In this document: piece by piece, positions 1 through 9,830 of the stretch
How the letters are laid out: the number at the start of each line of letters is the position of its first letter
Position numbering within the stretch: position 1 is the stretch's first letter
Origin: Rhizobium sp. J15
GTDB taxonomy: Bacteria > Pseudomonadota > Alphaproteobacteria > Rhizobiales > Rhizobiaceae
Length of the DNA: 64,000 bases
NCBI RefSeq assembly: GCF_002531825.1
Contig: NZ_NWSX01000001.1
Span: forward strand, 310,001-374,000
Direction: 5' to 3'
Position numbers and translations under genes: made by a program
Notes under the pieces: generated by a model
What the model was told of the DNA's origin: nothing
Database searches by the model: none
What the model saw: only the letters and a program-made list of their open reading frames with translations

Positions 1-318
1 GAGGATCGTCAGCCACAGGCGGTCGCCGACCACGTCGGAAACCGGCAGCTGATATTCGAAGGAATAGCCGAAATCGCCGTGCAGCATGCCGCCGACCCAG
101 TAGAAATAGCGCACGATCTCCGGCTTGTCGAAGCCGTATTGCTGGCGCATCTCCTCGATTTCCTGGAGGTTGGCGGTCTCGCCGGAGGCGCGCAGCTCGG
201 CGATCTGGCTCTCGAAGAAATCGCCGGGCGGCAGTTCGATGATGGTGAAAACGAGCGCCGAAATGACGAAGAGCGTCGGCACCATGGCGGCGATGCGCCA
301 GAGAATGTATCTGAGCAC
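1..318 (-). CDS. ABC transporter permease, peptide/opine/alpha-galactoside family (3' part beyond window)
   Basis: This is the N-terminal 106 residues of a DppB-type inner-membrane permease; the gene runs off the window at base 1. The start is a GTG three bases after the stop of the upstream binding-protein gene. The protein begins with one hydrophobic segment (about residues 4-30), followed by a PPGDF motif and a periplasmic stretch with YGFDKP and GDFGYS, all typical of the N-terminus of this family. It is the third gene of a leftward operon after the fused ATPase and the binding protein. It resembles the permease at the other end of the window (63117-64000), so the two systems are paralogous. 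The substrate is unknown. Confidence 0.9.
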   Translation of the reverse strand, partial: MLRYILWRIAAMVPTLFVISALVFTIIELPPGDFFESQIAELRASGETANLQEIEEMRQQYGFDKPEIVRYFYWVGGMLHGDFGYSFEYQLPVSDVVGDRLWLTIL

Positions 319-321
319 GCC

Positions 322-2229
322 TCAGGCCTCCTTGTACCAGAATGCATCCGGCATGTAGACGCCGAGATAGGAGGTGGGATCGAAGCCGTAGAGGGCTTTC
401 GCCGGCAGGTTCTGCAGCTTGGCGGCGCGAAGGATCGGCTGCAGCGTGCTGTTGATCAGGCCGATCGAGAAGACCTGCTGCGTATAGAGCGCCAGCATCT
501 TGTGCCAGATCACCTGACGCTCCTCGAATTTCGCCGTCGAGCCCCATTGCTTGAGAAGATCGACCAGTTCGGCCGCCTCCGGCAGATCGGGTGCCACGCC
601 TTCTTGGCCCGCGGAGAGGTAATGCATGCCCCAGAGCGGCCATTGCAGCTGATCGTCGAGCGTCGGCGCAAGCCCGGAGGGCGACATGTCGGCGGTCGGC
701 ACGCCGTTGTCGAGGCCGTACCAGATCGACATCATGATCGTGCCGCTCATGGCGCGGTTGCGGAAGACGTCGCGCTGCGAGGTGCGGGTATAGAGCGCCA
801 GGCCGACATTGGCCCAGTGATCGTGCACCAGCTCCAGCACGTCGGTATCGAGATTGCTCTCGCCGGCCGTTTCGACAGTGATCTCGGCGCGCCGCCCGTC
901 GGGCAGCAGCCGGATGCCGTCATCGCCGCGCTTGGTCAGGCCGAGTTCGTCGAGCAGTCGGTTCGCCTCGTCCTGATCGAACTTCACATAGGCGTCGGCA
1001 TATTCCTGCTTGAAGAGCGGGCTGTCGGGCAGGACCGTATCGGCGCTCGGCGTGCCGAGACCATAGAACGCGACCATGTTGATCTCGTGCCGATCGATCG
1101 CCAGAGACAAAGCGCGGCGCATGCGCACGTCGCGGAACAGGCCGCGCCACGCCTCGTCGGCGCAGTTGAGGTTCGGCAGCAGGGTGATGCGCGAACCGCG
1201 CGCGAGTTTCCAGAGATCGACCTTGACGGGGAAGCGCTTCTCCGCCTCCTTCAGGAAGGTGTAATCGTTGAAATCGATGCCTGTTGCCTGCAGGTCGGCT
1301 TCTCCCGCACCGGCCTTGGCGGCGATGATCGACGAGGAGGAAACGTTGAGAACGAAACGGTCGAGATAGGGAAGCTGCCTGCCGTTCTCGTCGACGCGGT
1401 GGAAGAAGGGATTGCGCTCGAAGACGAATTGTTCGGCCGGCAGCGCCGTCGTATTGCGCCAGGGATCCAGTGTCGGCAGGTTCGGATTTTCGGGGCGGTA
1501 GGAGCGTGCCATCTTGATGTGCAGATCCTGCCACTTCTTGACGCGGTAGGTCTTCATCATCTGTTCCATCTTCGCCTCGTCCGGCTGGAACTTCTTGTGA
1601 AACTGCTTGAGGTAATGTCCCGGGCCGAAGATGACGAGCGGCTGCGGGCCCGCCAGGCTCGGCAGGAACATCGGGTTGGGCTTTTCCCAGCTATAGCGCA
1701 CGGTCAGCGGATCGAGCATCTCGAAGCGCGGCAGGTTGCCGTGCGGGCGCAGCTCCAGCGCGCCGCCGCCCGGCGTCAGCTTGTCGTTGAGGATGACGTC
1801 TTCCCACCAGTAACGGAAATCGTTGGCCGTGAACGGTTCTCCGTCGGACCATTTATGGCCCTCGCGCAGCGTGAAGGTGAAGACCGTGTCGTTCTCGGAA
1901 CGGAAATCGGCGAGGATATCAGGCTGGAATTGCAGATGCTTGTCATAGCCGATCAGGCGGGAATAGCCGTAGATCGTCATGAAGCGGATGTCGCGCTGGC
2001 TGCCGATGATGGTGCGCACCGTGCCGCCATAGGCGCCGGGGGCAAGTCCCATCTCCGTCAGGTTGACCACACGCGGGCGCAGCGGAAGGCGCTCGGCCAT
2101 ACCAGGCAGGCCGCCGGCGGCGAGCCGCTCCTTCAGGAATTCCGGCTCGCCGATCTGCTCGGCCCGAAGCACAGCGGGTGCGATTGCCGCGCCGACGAGG
2201 CCGCCGAGGAAGGTGCGACGCGTCACCAT
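322..2229 (-). CDS. Extracellular solute-binding protein, family 5 (peptide/opine type), Tat-exported
   Basis: A 635-residue periplasmic binding protein that delivers substrate to the permeases encoded downstream. The N-terminus carries a twin-arginine signal (TRRTFLGG followed by a hydrophobic alanine-rich stretch ending near residue 23), so export in folded form is likely. Motifs of family-5 binding proteins are visible: a LREGHKWSDGEPFTANDF segment near residue 120 and RMRRALSLAIDRHEI near residue 375. It is longer than typical DppA/OppA (about 530), as is usual for the opine/alpha-galactoside branch. Its ATG shares one base with the stop of the ATPase gene, indicating translational coupling. 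The ligand cannot be read from the sequence. Confidence 0.92.
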   Translation of the reverse strand: MVTRRTFLGGLVGAAIAPAVLRAEQIGEPEFLKERLAAGGLPGMAERLPLRPRVVNLTEMGLAPGAYGGTVRTIIGSQRDIRFMTIYGYSRLIGYDKHLQFQPDILADFRSENDTVFTFTLREGHKWSDGEPFTANDFRYWWEDVILNDKLTPGGGALELRPHGNLPRFEMLDPLTVRYSWEKPNPMFLPSLAGPQPLVIFGPGHYLKQFHKKFQPDEAKMEQMMKTYRVKKWQDLHIKMARSYRPENPNLPTLDPWRNTTALPAEQFVFERNPFFHRVDENGRQLPYLDRFVLNVSSSSIIAAKAGAGEADLQATGIDFNDYTFLKEAEKRFPVKVDLWKLARGSRITLLPNLNCADEAWRGLFRDVRMRRALSLAIDRHEINMVAFYGLGTPSADTVLPDSPLFKQEYADAYVKFDQDEANRLLDELGLTKRGDDGIRLLPDGRRAEITVETAGESNLDTDVLELVHDHWANVGLALYTRTSQRDVFRNRAMSGTIMMSIWYGLDNGVPTADMSPSGLAPTLDDQLQWPLWGMHYLSAGQEGVAPDLPEAAELVDLLKQWGSTAKFEERQVIWHKMLALYTQQVFSIGLINSTLQPILRAAKLQNLPAKALYGFDPTSYLGVYMPDAFWYKEA

Positions 2230-4118
2230 CAGCGCAACTCCTTGATATCGGCGCCCTTGCGGGCGCGCACCAGATGGCCGTCGCCGAGGTCGGCATAGGC
2301 GAGTTCGGCCGCGTCGTCATGCTCTGCGGTGAAGGTCTTGCCCCAGTTCTGCTTGTCGGCGGCGCCGTTTTCCCGGAGCGCCTTGAAATCGAGCGGCCGG
2401 TCGAGATCGGGAAAGGGGACGGCGGCGAGCAGCGATTTCGTATAGGGATGCACCGGATCGCGCAGGATGATTTCGCGCGGCGCGATCTCGACGATGCGGC
2501 CCTTGCACATGACAGCGATGCGGTCGGCCATGTAATCGACGACCGCGAGATTATGCGAGATGAAGAGATAGGTCAGCCCCAGCTCCTTCTGCAGGTCCTT
2601 CAACAGGTTGAGGATCTGCGCCTGCACCGAGACGTCGAGGGCCGAGACCGGCTCGTCGAGGATCACGAGCTTCGGACCCAGCGCCAGAGCGCGCGCGATG
2701 CCGATGCGCTGGCGCTGGCCACCGGAGAAACTGTGCGGGTAACGGCTGAGATAACGCTTGTCGAGGCCGATCGCGCCCATCAGTCCCTCGACCTTGCGCT
2801 TGCGCTCGTCGCTGTCGCCGCGGTCGTGGATTTCGAGAGGTTCGCTCAGGATGTTGCGCACCGTCATGCGCGGCGAAAGCGAGGAGACCGGATCCTGGAA
2901 GACCATCTGGATCTTGGTGCGCATGTCCTGGAGTTCGGCGCCCTTGACGGAGAGGACGTCGATCACATCCTTGCCGTCGTTGAACACCACCGCGCCGGTA
3001 TCCGGCGTGACGGCGCGCATCAGGATCTTGCTGAGCGTCGTCTTGCCGCAGCCGGATTCGCCGACCAGCCCGAGACATTCGCCGCGGCGGATGTCGAAGC
3101 TGACATCGTCGACCGCGTGCACGACGGTGGCTTCCTGCCTGCCGAGGAAACTACGCTTGCGCGTCTTGTAGGTCTTGGAAAGATTGGCGACCGAAAGCAG
3201 CACGCCGGGCGCTTCGGCCTGGACAGGTTTCTTCTTGCCGACGAGGGTTTCGAGATTGACCGGCACGTCGCGCAGCGCCTTCAGGCGCTCGCCGGGCTTC
3301 ATGTCGAAATGTGGAACGGCGGCCATCAGCGCCTTGAGATAGGGATGCTGCGGATTGCGGAAGATGGCGTCGACCGGCCCAGCCTCCATGATCTCGCCGT
3401 GATAGATGACGACCACTTCGTCGGCCATGTTGGCGACGATGCCGAGATCGTGGGTGATGAGCAGCATCGCCATGCCGAGCTTGGCCTGCAGGTCGCGCAG
3501 CAATTCCAGGATCTGTGCCTGGATCGTCACGTCGAGCGCCGTCGTCGGCTCGTCCGCGATCAGCAGCGCCGGCTTGCAGATCAGCGCCATGGCGATCATC
3601 GCGCGCTGGCGCATGCCGCCGGACAGTTCGAACGGATACATGTCGTAGGTGCGGTGCGGATTGGAGAAGCCGACGAGGCCGAGCATCTCCTCGGTCCTGT
3701 TGCGCGCTTCCTCCTTGTCGACCTCCGTATGAATCAGCAGCGCTTCGCTGATCTGGTTGCCGACCGTATGCAGCGGCGAGAGCGAGGTCATCGGCTCCTG
3801 GAAGATCGTCGCCATGCGCCGGCCGCGCAGATCGCGCATCTCTTCGCTGTCGCGCGGCAGCGACAGGATATCGGTCGCGCTGCCGTCGAGCGGGTCGGTG
3901 AAGAGGATACGGCCGGAGGCCTTGGCCGGATTGGGCAGGATGCCCATGACGGCCTGGCTGATCACCGATTTGCCGGAGCCGGATTCACCGACGAGAGCGG
4001 TAACCTTGCCCGGAAGGATGCGGAGATTGGCTTCCTTTACGACACGGAGACGGTCGCCGAAAACCGAGAAGGAGACGTCGAGGTTCTCAATACGCAACAG
4101 ATCGGCAGCAGACGCCAT
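2229..4118 (-). CDS. Fused double-domain ABC transporter ATPase (DppD-DppF type)
   Basis: A 629-residue protein carrying two complete nucleotide-binding domains that power the importer encoded downstream. Domain 1 (about residues 8-260) has Walker A GESGSGKS, signature LSGGMRQR and Walker [13 protein letters not shown]. Domain 2 (about residues 310-570) has Walker [10 protein letters not shown], signature FSGGQRQR and Walker [13 protein letters not shown]. Each ends in the oligopeptide-transporter C-terminal motif ([10 protein letters not shown] and [11 protein letters not shown]). It is the first gene of the leftward operon, and the 152 bases upstream should hold the promoter. Fusion of the two ATPases is common in this transporter class. 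Confidence 0.95.
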   Translation of the reverse strand: MASAADLLRIENLDVSFSVFGDRLRVVKEANLRILPGKVTALVGESGSGKSVISQAVMGILPNPAKASGRILFTDPLDGSATDILSLPRDSEEMRDLRGRRMATIFQEPMTSLSPLHTVGNQISEALLIHTEVDKEEARNRTEEMLGLVGFSNPHRTYDMYPFELSGGMRQRAMIAMALICKPALLIADEPTTALDVTIQAQILELLRDLQAKLGMAMLLITHDLGIVANMADEVVVIYHGEIMEAGPVDAIFRNPQHPYLKALMAAVPHFDMKPGERLKALRDVPVNLETLVGKKKPVQAEAPGVLLSVANLSKTYKTRKRSFLGRQEATVVHAVDDVSFDIRRGECLGLVGESGCGKTTLSKILMRAVTPDTGAVVFNDGKDVIDVLSVKGAELQDMRTKIQMVFQDPVSSLSPRMTVRNILSEPLEIHDRGDSDERKRKVEGLMGAIGLDKRYLSRYPHSFSGGQRQRIGIARALALGPKLVILDEPVSALDVSVQAQILNLLKDLQKELGLTYLFISHNLAVVDYMADRIAVMCKGRIVEIAPREIILRDPVHPYTKSLLAAVPFPDLDRPLDFKALRENGAADKQNWGKTFTAEHDDAAELAYADLGDGHLVRARKGADIKELR

Positions 4119-4270
4119 ACCAATGAAATTCCCCAGTCTTCTATGTTCCCGTTAAGGCACACTATCGTACCGCAAACGGGGTGTCTAGTTGATGACAATC
4201 GCAGGGGAAACCACCGCGTTCCGCCGAAGTTCCCGGGGCGGAGCGCGCTCATTGGCAGGGGTTGCAGCTC

Positions 4271-5614
4271 TTACTGGATGAACTTCTCCATGGTTGTACG
4301 GCTGACCTGTTTCTTGGCGTCGCGATGCAGGAGAATGACCTGCTCCGCTTCGGAAAGCCCATTCTGTCCGGCCTCGCGGAAACTCTCGCCGGCGCTGATC
4401 TCGGGAGCCGGCGCGCGCGGCTGCAGCACCGTCACCTTCTGGCGGATGCCGCGCAGCTTTTCCTCGCCGAGCGTCGTCCATTCGCCGCCGCAATAGCCGG
4501 CGAAGGCCTGGCTGGCGACGACCTCGCGGCCGTATTTCTTGGTCAGGATCTGCAGGCGCTGGACCTCGTTGACCGCCGAGCCGAAGGCGGAGAAGGTCAG
4601 GCGGTCCTTGAGCCCGACATTGCCGAACATGACGTTGCCGACATGCAGGCCGATGCCGTAGCCGATCCTGGAGAGGCCTTTCTGCTCGCGGTCCCTGTTG
4701 AGCTCGGCGACCCGCGCCTGCGCCTGATGGACGGCCGAAAGCGCCGCTTCGCAGGCGATCTTCGAAGGGTCCTTATGGCGTCCGCATGGATAGACGGCGA
4801 GGAAGCCGTCGCCGAGGAAGCTCAGGATCTCACCGCCATTGCGGTTGAAGGGGGCGGCAATCGCGTCGAAGAACTGGTTCAGCGTGTCGATATAGGCCTG
4901 CCGGCCTTCCTTTTCGGCATACATGGTGGATTCGCGCATGTCGCCCATGACGAGGGCCGCGCGGATCGTCTCACCGTCGCCGCGGCGGATCTGGCCGTTC
5001 AGCACCCGCTTACCGGCGTCGCCGCCGAGATAGGTGGTCAGCATGTTGTTGGCGAGCTTGCCGAGCACGGCCATTTTGGCCGCGACCGCCAGATGGTCCT
5101 GCATCCGCAGCAATGCGTCGATCATGTCGTCGGAAAAGCCGTTGTGGTGGTCCGTCGACCATGAGCCCATCATGCCCTGCACCGAACCGTCGCCGAAAGG
5201 CTGCACGAAGGCGAGGTAGTCGGTGATGGCGTCCTTGCGCAGATCCTCGAAGATCGGGAATTCATTCGGCCCCTCCTGCATCAGCCGGCGGCGAATGTGC
5301 TGCAGGTTGTTGTCGAGCAGATAATAGTAGGGGCTTTGTAGGAAACGATCCGGCTTCTGGCCGGCGGGCATGCGGAAGCCTTCGATGGTGACGCCGCTGG
5401 CGCGCCGCCAGGTGAAGCTCAAGGCATCGTAGAGCGGGTGCAGCATCGAAAAACTGAGATGGACGCGCGCGATCGGCAGCCCCGCCGCAGCAATCCTCTC
5501 GCAGAAACCGCGCACGATGTTTTCGAGATCGTCACCTGCCAGCGAAGAGTTCGTCAGCCATTCGGCGACCCGGTCCAACAGGATGGAGGACACGCTGGAT
5601 TCGATCGTGCTCAT
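4271..5614 (-). CDS. Class III adenylate/guanylate cyclase domain protein with N-terminal sensor-like region
   Basis: A 447-residue soluble protein whose C-terminal half (about residues 215-400) is a class III cyclase catalytic domain, predicted to make a cyclic nucleotide. Metal-binding aspartates are seen in VMGDMREST and FLGDG, and the transition-state Asn/Arg pair in VNEVQRL. The residues that normally select adenine (Lys before the GDG motif, Asp/Thr seven before the Asn) are both Ser, so the substrate is uncertain. The N-terminal about 200 residues have no obvious membrane segment and look like an uncharacterised input domain. I chose the ATG at 5614 (MSTIESS), with a GAGG upstream, over an in-frame start 69 bases earlier. 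Confidence 0.85.
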   Translation of the reverse strand: MSTIESSVSSILLDRVAEWLTNSSLAGDDLENIVRGFCERIAAAGLPIARVHLSFSMLHPLYDALSFTWRRASGVTIEGFRMPAGQKPDRFLQSPYYYLLDNNLQHIRRRLMQEGPNEFPIFEDLRKDAITDYLAFVQPFGDGSVQGMMGSWSTDHHNGFSDDMIDALLRMQDHLAVAAKMAVLGKLANNMLTTYLGGDAGKRVLNGQIRRGDGETIRAALVMGDMRESTMYAEKEGRQAYIDTLNQFFDAIAAPFNRNGGEILSFLGDGFLAVYPCGRHKDPSKIACEAALSAVHQAQARVAELNRDREQKGLSRIGYGIGLHVGNVMFGNVGLKDRLTFSAFGSAVNEVQRLQILTKKYGREVVASQAFAGYCGGEWTTLGEEKLRGIRQKVTVLQPRAPAPEISAGESFREAGQNGLSEAEQVILLHRDAKKQVSRTTMEKFIQ

Positions 5615-6020
5615 TCTCGGTATGATCCTCATAAAGCACGCCATCCCCAAGAACCAAAAATTCCTCTGCCGGCACATTTTCATGCGCAGGACACAAGGAA
5701 ATCAGGATGTACGAGCGGTATTATTGTGTCAACGATCTGCCGGGAGCCCGGCAGCAGCACCCCTCAGCTCCCCGGTCGGAGATCGGACGGGCAGTCCTTT
5801 CATGGCGGTTTATTATCAAAAGTCAAAATAGGGATGCTGCAAGTGCGAAACAATGGGAGACGGAATTTTTTGTGCGCTCTAGTTGCAACAAAGGATTGTA
5901 CCGGGGCATTTCGGCCACACCCGCCTAAGGGTCTTGGGAGGCAACCGACGCTGTTGCCGCAGGGGAGAGGAGGACCCCGGGTTTAATTCACCGCGATCAT
6001 GCATTAGATCAGCTTCCTGA
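5615..6020. other. Intergenic region between divergent cyclase and dehydrogenase genes
   Basis: About 400 bases without a convincing gene; it must hold the promoters of both divergent genes. The part around 5790-5900 is visibly richer in A/T than its surroundings. A small perfect hairpin lies at 5737-5754 (arms CTGCCGGG and CCCGGCAG) but has no T-run, so it is not a clear terminator. No promoter could be assigned with confidence. Confidence 0.5.
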
Positions 6021-7382
6021 ATGTCCCATTTGAAAGATCCCGCCTTGGCCACCTCCACCTTCGATACGCTTTTGCAGAAGATCGAAACCCGCGCGGCGCG
6101 CGCCGGCATCATCGGGCTCGGCTATGTCGGTCTGCCGCTGGCGATTGCCCTGGCGCGCAGCGGCTTTGCGGTGACCGGCTTCGACATCGACCCCGGAAAG
6201 ATGGTGGCTCTCGAGGCCCGCCGTTCCTATATCGATGCTGTCAGCAACGAGGCGCTTGCCGTCGAGATCGATGCGGGCCGCTTCCAGGCGACCACCGATT
6301 TCGCCGGTCTTGCCGCCTGCGACGTCATCATCATCTGCGTGCCGACGCCGCTCACCAAACATCGCGATCCCGATCTCTCCTTCGTCGAGGCGACGTCGCG
6401 CTCGATCGCCGCGCATCTGCGCCCCGGTCAGCTCATCGCGCTGGAATCGACCACCTATCCCGGCACGACCGACGATATCGTCAAGGTCATTCTCGAAGGC
6501 ACCGGGCTGAAATCCGGCTCCGACTTCTTCGTCGGCTTCTCGCCGGAGCGCGAGGACCCAGGTAATCAACACTATCATACGGCCACGATCCCGAAGGTCG
6601 TCGCCGGCGACGGTGCAGAGGCGCTGGCGCTGATGAAGGCTTTTTACGGTGCTGCGGTCTCGACCGTCGTTCCGGTCTCCTCGAATGCGACGGCCGAGGC
6701 GGTGAAGCTCACCGAAAACATCTTCCGTTCGGTCAACATCGCCCTCGTCAACGAGCTGAAGACCGTTTATGCGGCCATGGGCATCGATGTCTGGGAAGTG
6801 ATCGATGCGGCCAAGACCAAGCCCTTCGGCTACATGCCCTTCTATCCCGGCCCCGGCCTCGGCGGCCACTGCATCCCGATCGATCCCTTCTACCTCACCT
6901 GGAAATCGCGCGAATACGAGCTGCCGACCCGCTTTATCGAGCTCGCCGGCGAGATCAATTCGGCGATGCCGCGTTATGTCGTCGGCAAGCTCGCCGAAGC
7001 GCTCGACATCCGCGCCGGCAAGGCGCTGAGCCGCAGCAAGGTGCTGGTGCTCGGGCTCGCCTACAAGAAGAACGTCGCCGATATAAGAGAAAGCCCGTCG
7101 CTGCGGCTGATCGAGATCATCGAGGAACGCGGCGGCCGGGCGGATTATCACGATCCCTTCGTCGCCGAGATCCCGCCGACGCGCGAATACCAGGCCCTGA
7201 AGGGCCGCAGATCGGTGGCGCTGACGCCGGAGGTTATAGGCGGCTATGATGCGGTGCTGGTCGCAACCGACCATGATAAGGTCGATTATGCGGCGCTTTC
7301 GAAAAGTGCTTCGCTCATCATCGATACACGCAACGTTTTCAACCGGCTCGGCCTCTCGGCCGATCATATCATCAAGGCGTGA
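6021..7382 (+). CDS. Nucleotide-sugar dehydrogenase (UDP-N-acetylglucosamine/UDP-glucose 6-dehydrogenase family, WbpA/TviB type)
   Basis: A 453-residue NAD-dependent enzyme predicted to oxidise C6 of a UDP-sugar to a uronic acid for surface polysaccharide synthesis. The N-terminal Rossmann motif IIGLGYVGLPLA is at about residues 29-40. The catalytic cysteine is in the motif GPGLGGHCIPIDPFYL (about residues 278-293), and the C-terminal domain has GLAYKKNVADIRESP. The GGHCIP form and the length place it with the UDP-HexNAc dehydrogenases rather than short UDP-glucose dehydrogenases, although the exact sugar cannot be fixed. Its 3' end overlaps the convergent DUF3095 gene by 11 bases. The ribosome binding site before the ATG is weak. 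Confidence 0.9.
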   Translation: MSHLKDPALATSTFDTLLQKIETRAARAGIIGLGYVGLPLAIALARSGFAVTGFDIDPGKMVALEARRSYIDAVSNEALAVEIDAGRFQATTDFAGLAACDVIIICVPTPLTKHRDPDLSFVEATSRSIAAHLRPGQLIALESTTYPGTTDDIVKVILEGTGLKSGSDFFVGFSPEREDPGNQHYHTATIPKVVAGDGAEALALMKAFYGAAVSTVVPVSSNATAEAVKLTENIFRSVNIALVNELKTVYAAMGIDVWEVIDAAKTKPFGYMPFYPGPGLGGHCIPIDPFYLTWKSREYELPTRFIELAGEINSAMPRYVVGKLAEALDIRAGKALSRSKVLVLGLAYKKNVADIRESPSLRLIEIIEERGGRADYHDPFVAEIPPTREYQALKGRRSVALTPEVIGGYDAVLVATDHDKVDYAALSKSASLIIDTRNVFNRLGLSADHIIKA

Positions 7383-8547
7383 CCGATACGGCGGAAAGCG
7401 ACTTGCCGGTCATCCGGCTGGCGGCCACGGCATAGCCGCCGGCCGCACCGTCGATGAAATGCATGTGGTCGCGTGAAATCGGCGTCGGCACGAAGCAGGT
7501 CATCAGCGCCGAGGACTGCCGGTGCAGGCCGTAGCGGGCGATGCCCTTCGCCCGCGCCTCTTCCAGCAGCGTCTCGATCCGCTTCAGGTGTGCGGTGTCG
7601 ACGTCGACGGTCATTTTCAGCCCGTCGTCGAATTTGCGGAAATCGGAATTGCCGGCCACGTCGCGCTTGTAGCGGCGGGCGTCGAAGCGGCCGAGCGGGA
7701 TGCCGAGCCGGAAGCACACCACGGTGATGGCGAGCTGCAGCAAGATGATGAACTTCTGCCGCAGCCGCCGGCCGGCCGGCGCGGTGGCCTTGGCCTCACG
7801 ATTGATGCCGTGCAGCGAGAAGGCAAGATCCGGCCCGTCCGCCGGCACCGGATGGCTGTCGCGGTTCTGCTCGGTCGTGATGGCGACGATGCCGTTGACG
7901 AGATCGCGGAACTCCTGTCCCGGCCGGCCTTCACCGGGCACGGCGATGATCGAGACGATCTCGCCGTTGCGCGCATCGATCGGACTCCAGCGGCAGGAAA
8001 GCCCGGTCAGATCGGGCCGCGTTCCGGGGGCCGCGCGCTCGACGCCGTAGTGGCCGAGCTTCATCTGTCTTTCGGCCCAGCTCGTGCCGCCGCCCCAGAA
8101 CATCGCATAGGTGACATGAGGGCTTGCGGAATAACGCGCGACGCGAACGTCGAGACCCTGTGTACGGGTATCGGCCACGGGAACGATGGCGATGCGTAGC
8201 GTCAGCCCCAGATCCTCCTCGACCCAGACCTGCACGGCGGCGAGCGCATCGCGCGCCGTCTTCTCCAGCGAACCGGGAAGCGCGATCAGCGCGCCGTCGC
8301 CGCCGAAGACGAAGGGATAGTCGCCCTTGCCGACGGAATTCAATACCGCCGAGATGACGCTGGCGCCCGCCATGTTGACGTCCTTGTAGCGGCCGCCGGC
8401 GATCGCCTGCGTCGAACCGACGATGTCGGCGAGCGCCAGCACCCACCCATCCGGAAGCGGCCTGTAGTTGGCGGCATCGGTCACGCCCTCGAACGCGCTG
8501 AAGAGCGGCATGGCGGCAAAGAAATCTTCGTCGGTCATAGTTGTCAT
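7372..8547 (-). CDS. DUF3095 family protein, adenylate-cyclase-like
   Basis: About 391 residues, belonging to the DUF3095 family. The N-terminal half has cyclase-like metal motifs: ALADIVGSTQAI near residue 38 and FVFGGDGALIALPG near residue 80, so it probably has the class III cyclase fold. The usual transition-state Asn/Arg motif is not recognisable, and catalysis is not certain. One hydrophobic segment (FIILLQLAITVVCFRLGIPL) sits near residue 270. I chose the ATG at 8547 (MTTMTDEDFF); 8538 is an alternative. The 3' end overlaps the convergent dehydrogenase gene by 11 bases, so transcription of the two could interfere. Confidence 0.75.
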   Translation of the reverse strand: MTTMTDEDFFAAMPLFSAFEGVTDAANYRPLPDGWVLALADIVGSTQAIAGGRYKDVNMAGASVISAVLNSVGKGDYPFVFGGDGALIALPGSLEKTARDALAAVQVWVEEDLGLTLRIAIVPVADTRTQGLDVRVARYSASPHVTYAMFWGGGTSWAERQMKLGHYGVERAAPGTRPDLTGLSCRWSPIDARNGEIVSIIAVPGEGRPGQEFRDLVNGIVAITTEQNRDSHPVPADGPDLAFSLHGINREAKATAPAGRRLRQKFIILLQLAITVVCFRLGIPLGRFDARRYKRDVAGNSDFRKFDDGLKMTVDVDTAHLKRIETLLEEARAKGIARYGLHRQSSALMTCFVPTPISRDHMHFIDGAAGGYAVAASRMTGKSLSAVSVTP

Positions 8548-8669
8548 GTCGTTCAGCTTAGCACAGACCCATGTTGCCACTGCAACGCCAATTCCCATTT
8601 ACGGCAATCGACTTGGCAAGGTTTCATGTGTAAGCACCACAGAGTATTTTCATGACGGATACGGAATAG

Positions 8670-9149
8670 ATGAGCCGCCTCGACAGCTTCATTCGCCGGT
8701 TGACGGCTCAACGCGATATTCTGAACGCGATTATCGATCTGGTAGAAGACATCGAAGGCCCGGTTTTGGAGTTCGGCCTCGGCAACGGCCGCACCTACGA
8801 CCACCTGCGCGAGAAATTTCCCGAGCGCCGCATCGTCGCCTTCGACTGGGAAGTCCGCTCCTATTCGGCCTCGACACCGGCGCCGGAAGACATGGTCACC
8901 GGCAATATCCGCGAATCCGGCCAGGCCTTCCTCGGCATCGGCGCAGCACTCGCCCATGCCGATATCGGCACCGGGCATGACGAAATCGACGCGGTGACGC
9001 TGACCTGGCTGCCGCAACTGATGGCCGGCGTGCTCGCCCGCAACGGCATCGCCGTCAGCGGCCTGCCGCTTGAGCATGCCGAGCTTGTGGCATTGCCGCT
9101 GCCTGAAGGGATCAAGGAAGGGCGGTATTTCCTCTATCGGAGAAAATGA
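8670..9149 (+). CDS. Small class I SAM-dependent methyltransferase-like protein
   Basis: A 159-residue protein with a class I methyltransferase motif I (VLEFGLGNGRTYDHL, about residues 31-45), followed by an acidic motif II-like turn (RRIVAFDWEVRS). It is much shorter than most methyltransferases (over 200) but resembles a compact family found in rhizobia. Substrate unknown. It stands alone between the divergent DUF3095 gene and the membrane operon; the ribosome binding site before the ATG is weak (GGAATAG). Confidence 0.7.
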   Translation: MSRLDSFIRRLTAQRDILNAIIDLVEDIEGPVLEFGLGNGRTYDHLREKFPERRIVAFDWEVRSYSASTPAPEDMVTGNIRESGQAFLGIGAALAHADIGTGHDEIDAVTLTWLPQLMAGVLARNGIAVSGLPLEHAELVALPLPEGIKEGRYFLYRRK

Positions 9150-9389
9150 GCAATACTCCAGGCGTTTCCACGTCGGTCGTTTTGGCCGTCCGGACGCACT
9201 ATAACCTCGAATGGACGTAAGGGCGTAATGACGAAACGCCTTAACTAATAAGCAGCTCTAAATTCTGAGCTTCGATAACCGCTTATTGCAATTTTTGCGC
9301 TTAAATTGTAGCTGTTTTCTATCCGGCACGACTGTCGTGGCAAGACGATGGTGAGTCGTCGGCGCGCTTGCAGCAAGCATAAATGGGGC

Positions 9390-9827
9390 ATGGGTATGGG
9401 GTTTACTGAAGCTGTTCGGACGGTTCTAACGCAGAAATACGTCACCTTCTCCGGCAGGGCATCTCGCTCGGAATATTGGTGGTTTCAGTTGTTCAGTTGG
9501 GGGATAGGGGTCGCACTTTGGATTTTGAGCTTGTTGCTGACGCCGAACAGCGCTTCGTCAATGTCCAACCCTTTCTCGATAATCGGAGGATTGATTTCAC
9601 TCGCATTCATTCTGCCACAGATAGCCCTTCAGGTTCGCCGCTTTCATGATCGCAACATTTCCGGTTGGTGGTATCTCGGACTTATCGTCGCGTGGATCAT
9701 TCCTTTTGCTATTTTCATTTCGCTTATTGCGATTTTCGTGATCGATGTACTTCCGGGCACGCGGGGTCCGAACAAGTTCGGCGGGGATCCGCTGCGTCCG
9801 GAAGTCAGAGCAGAGGTCTTTGCCTAG
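9390..9827 (+). CDS. DUF805 family inner-membrane protein
   Basis: About 145 residues with four hydrophobic segments. The family hallmark is an N-terminal amphipathic region (FTEAVRTVLTQKYVTFSGRASRSEYWWF) preceding the first membrane span, and the loop VRRFHDRNISGWW before the third. Function unknown; the family is widespread in bacterial inner membranes. The start at 9390 fits the family N-terminus; an ATG at 9396 is an alternative. It ends three bases before the next gene and is probably the first gene of the MoxR operon. The preceding 240 bases are relatively A/T-rich and should carry the operon promoter. Confidence 0.82.
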   Translation: MGMGFTEAVRTVLTQKYVTFSGRASRSEYWWFQLFSWGIGVALWILSLLLTPNSASSMSNPFSIIGGLISLAFILPQIALQVRRFHDRNISGWWYLGLIVAWIIPFAIFISLIAIFVIDVLPGTRGPNKFGGDPLRPEVRAEVFA

Positions 9828-9830
9828 AGC

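Noticed and set aside
2178..4496. A 772-codon plus-strand frame opposite the fused ATPase
   Set aside because: Antisense shadow; the opposite strand has perfect Walker and signature motifs.
5707..5928. A 73-codon frame in the 5615-6020 gap with AGG before its ATG
   Set aside because: No recognisable family, atypical composition and it spans the presumed promoter; coding not supported.
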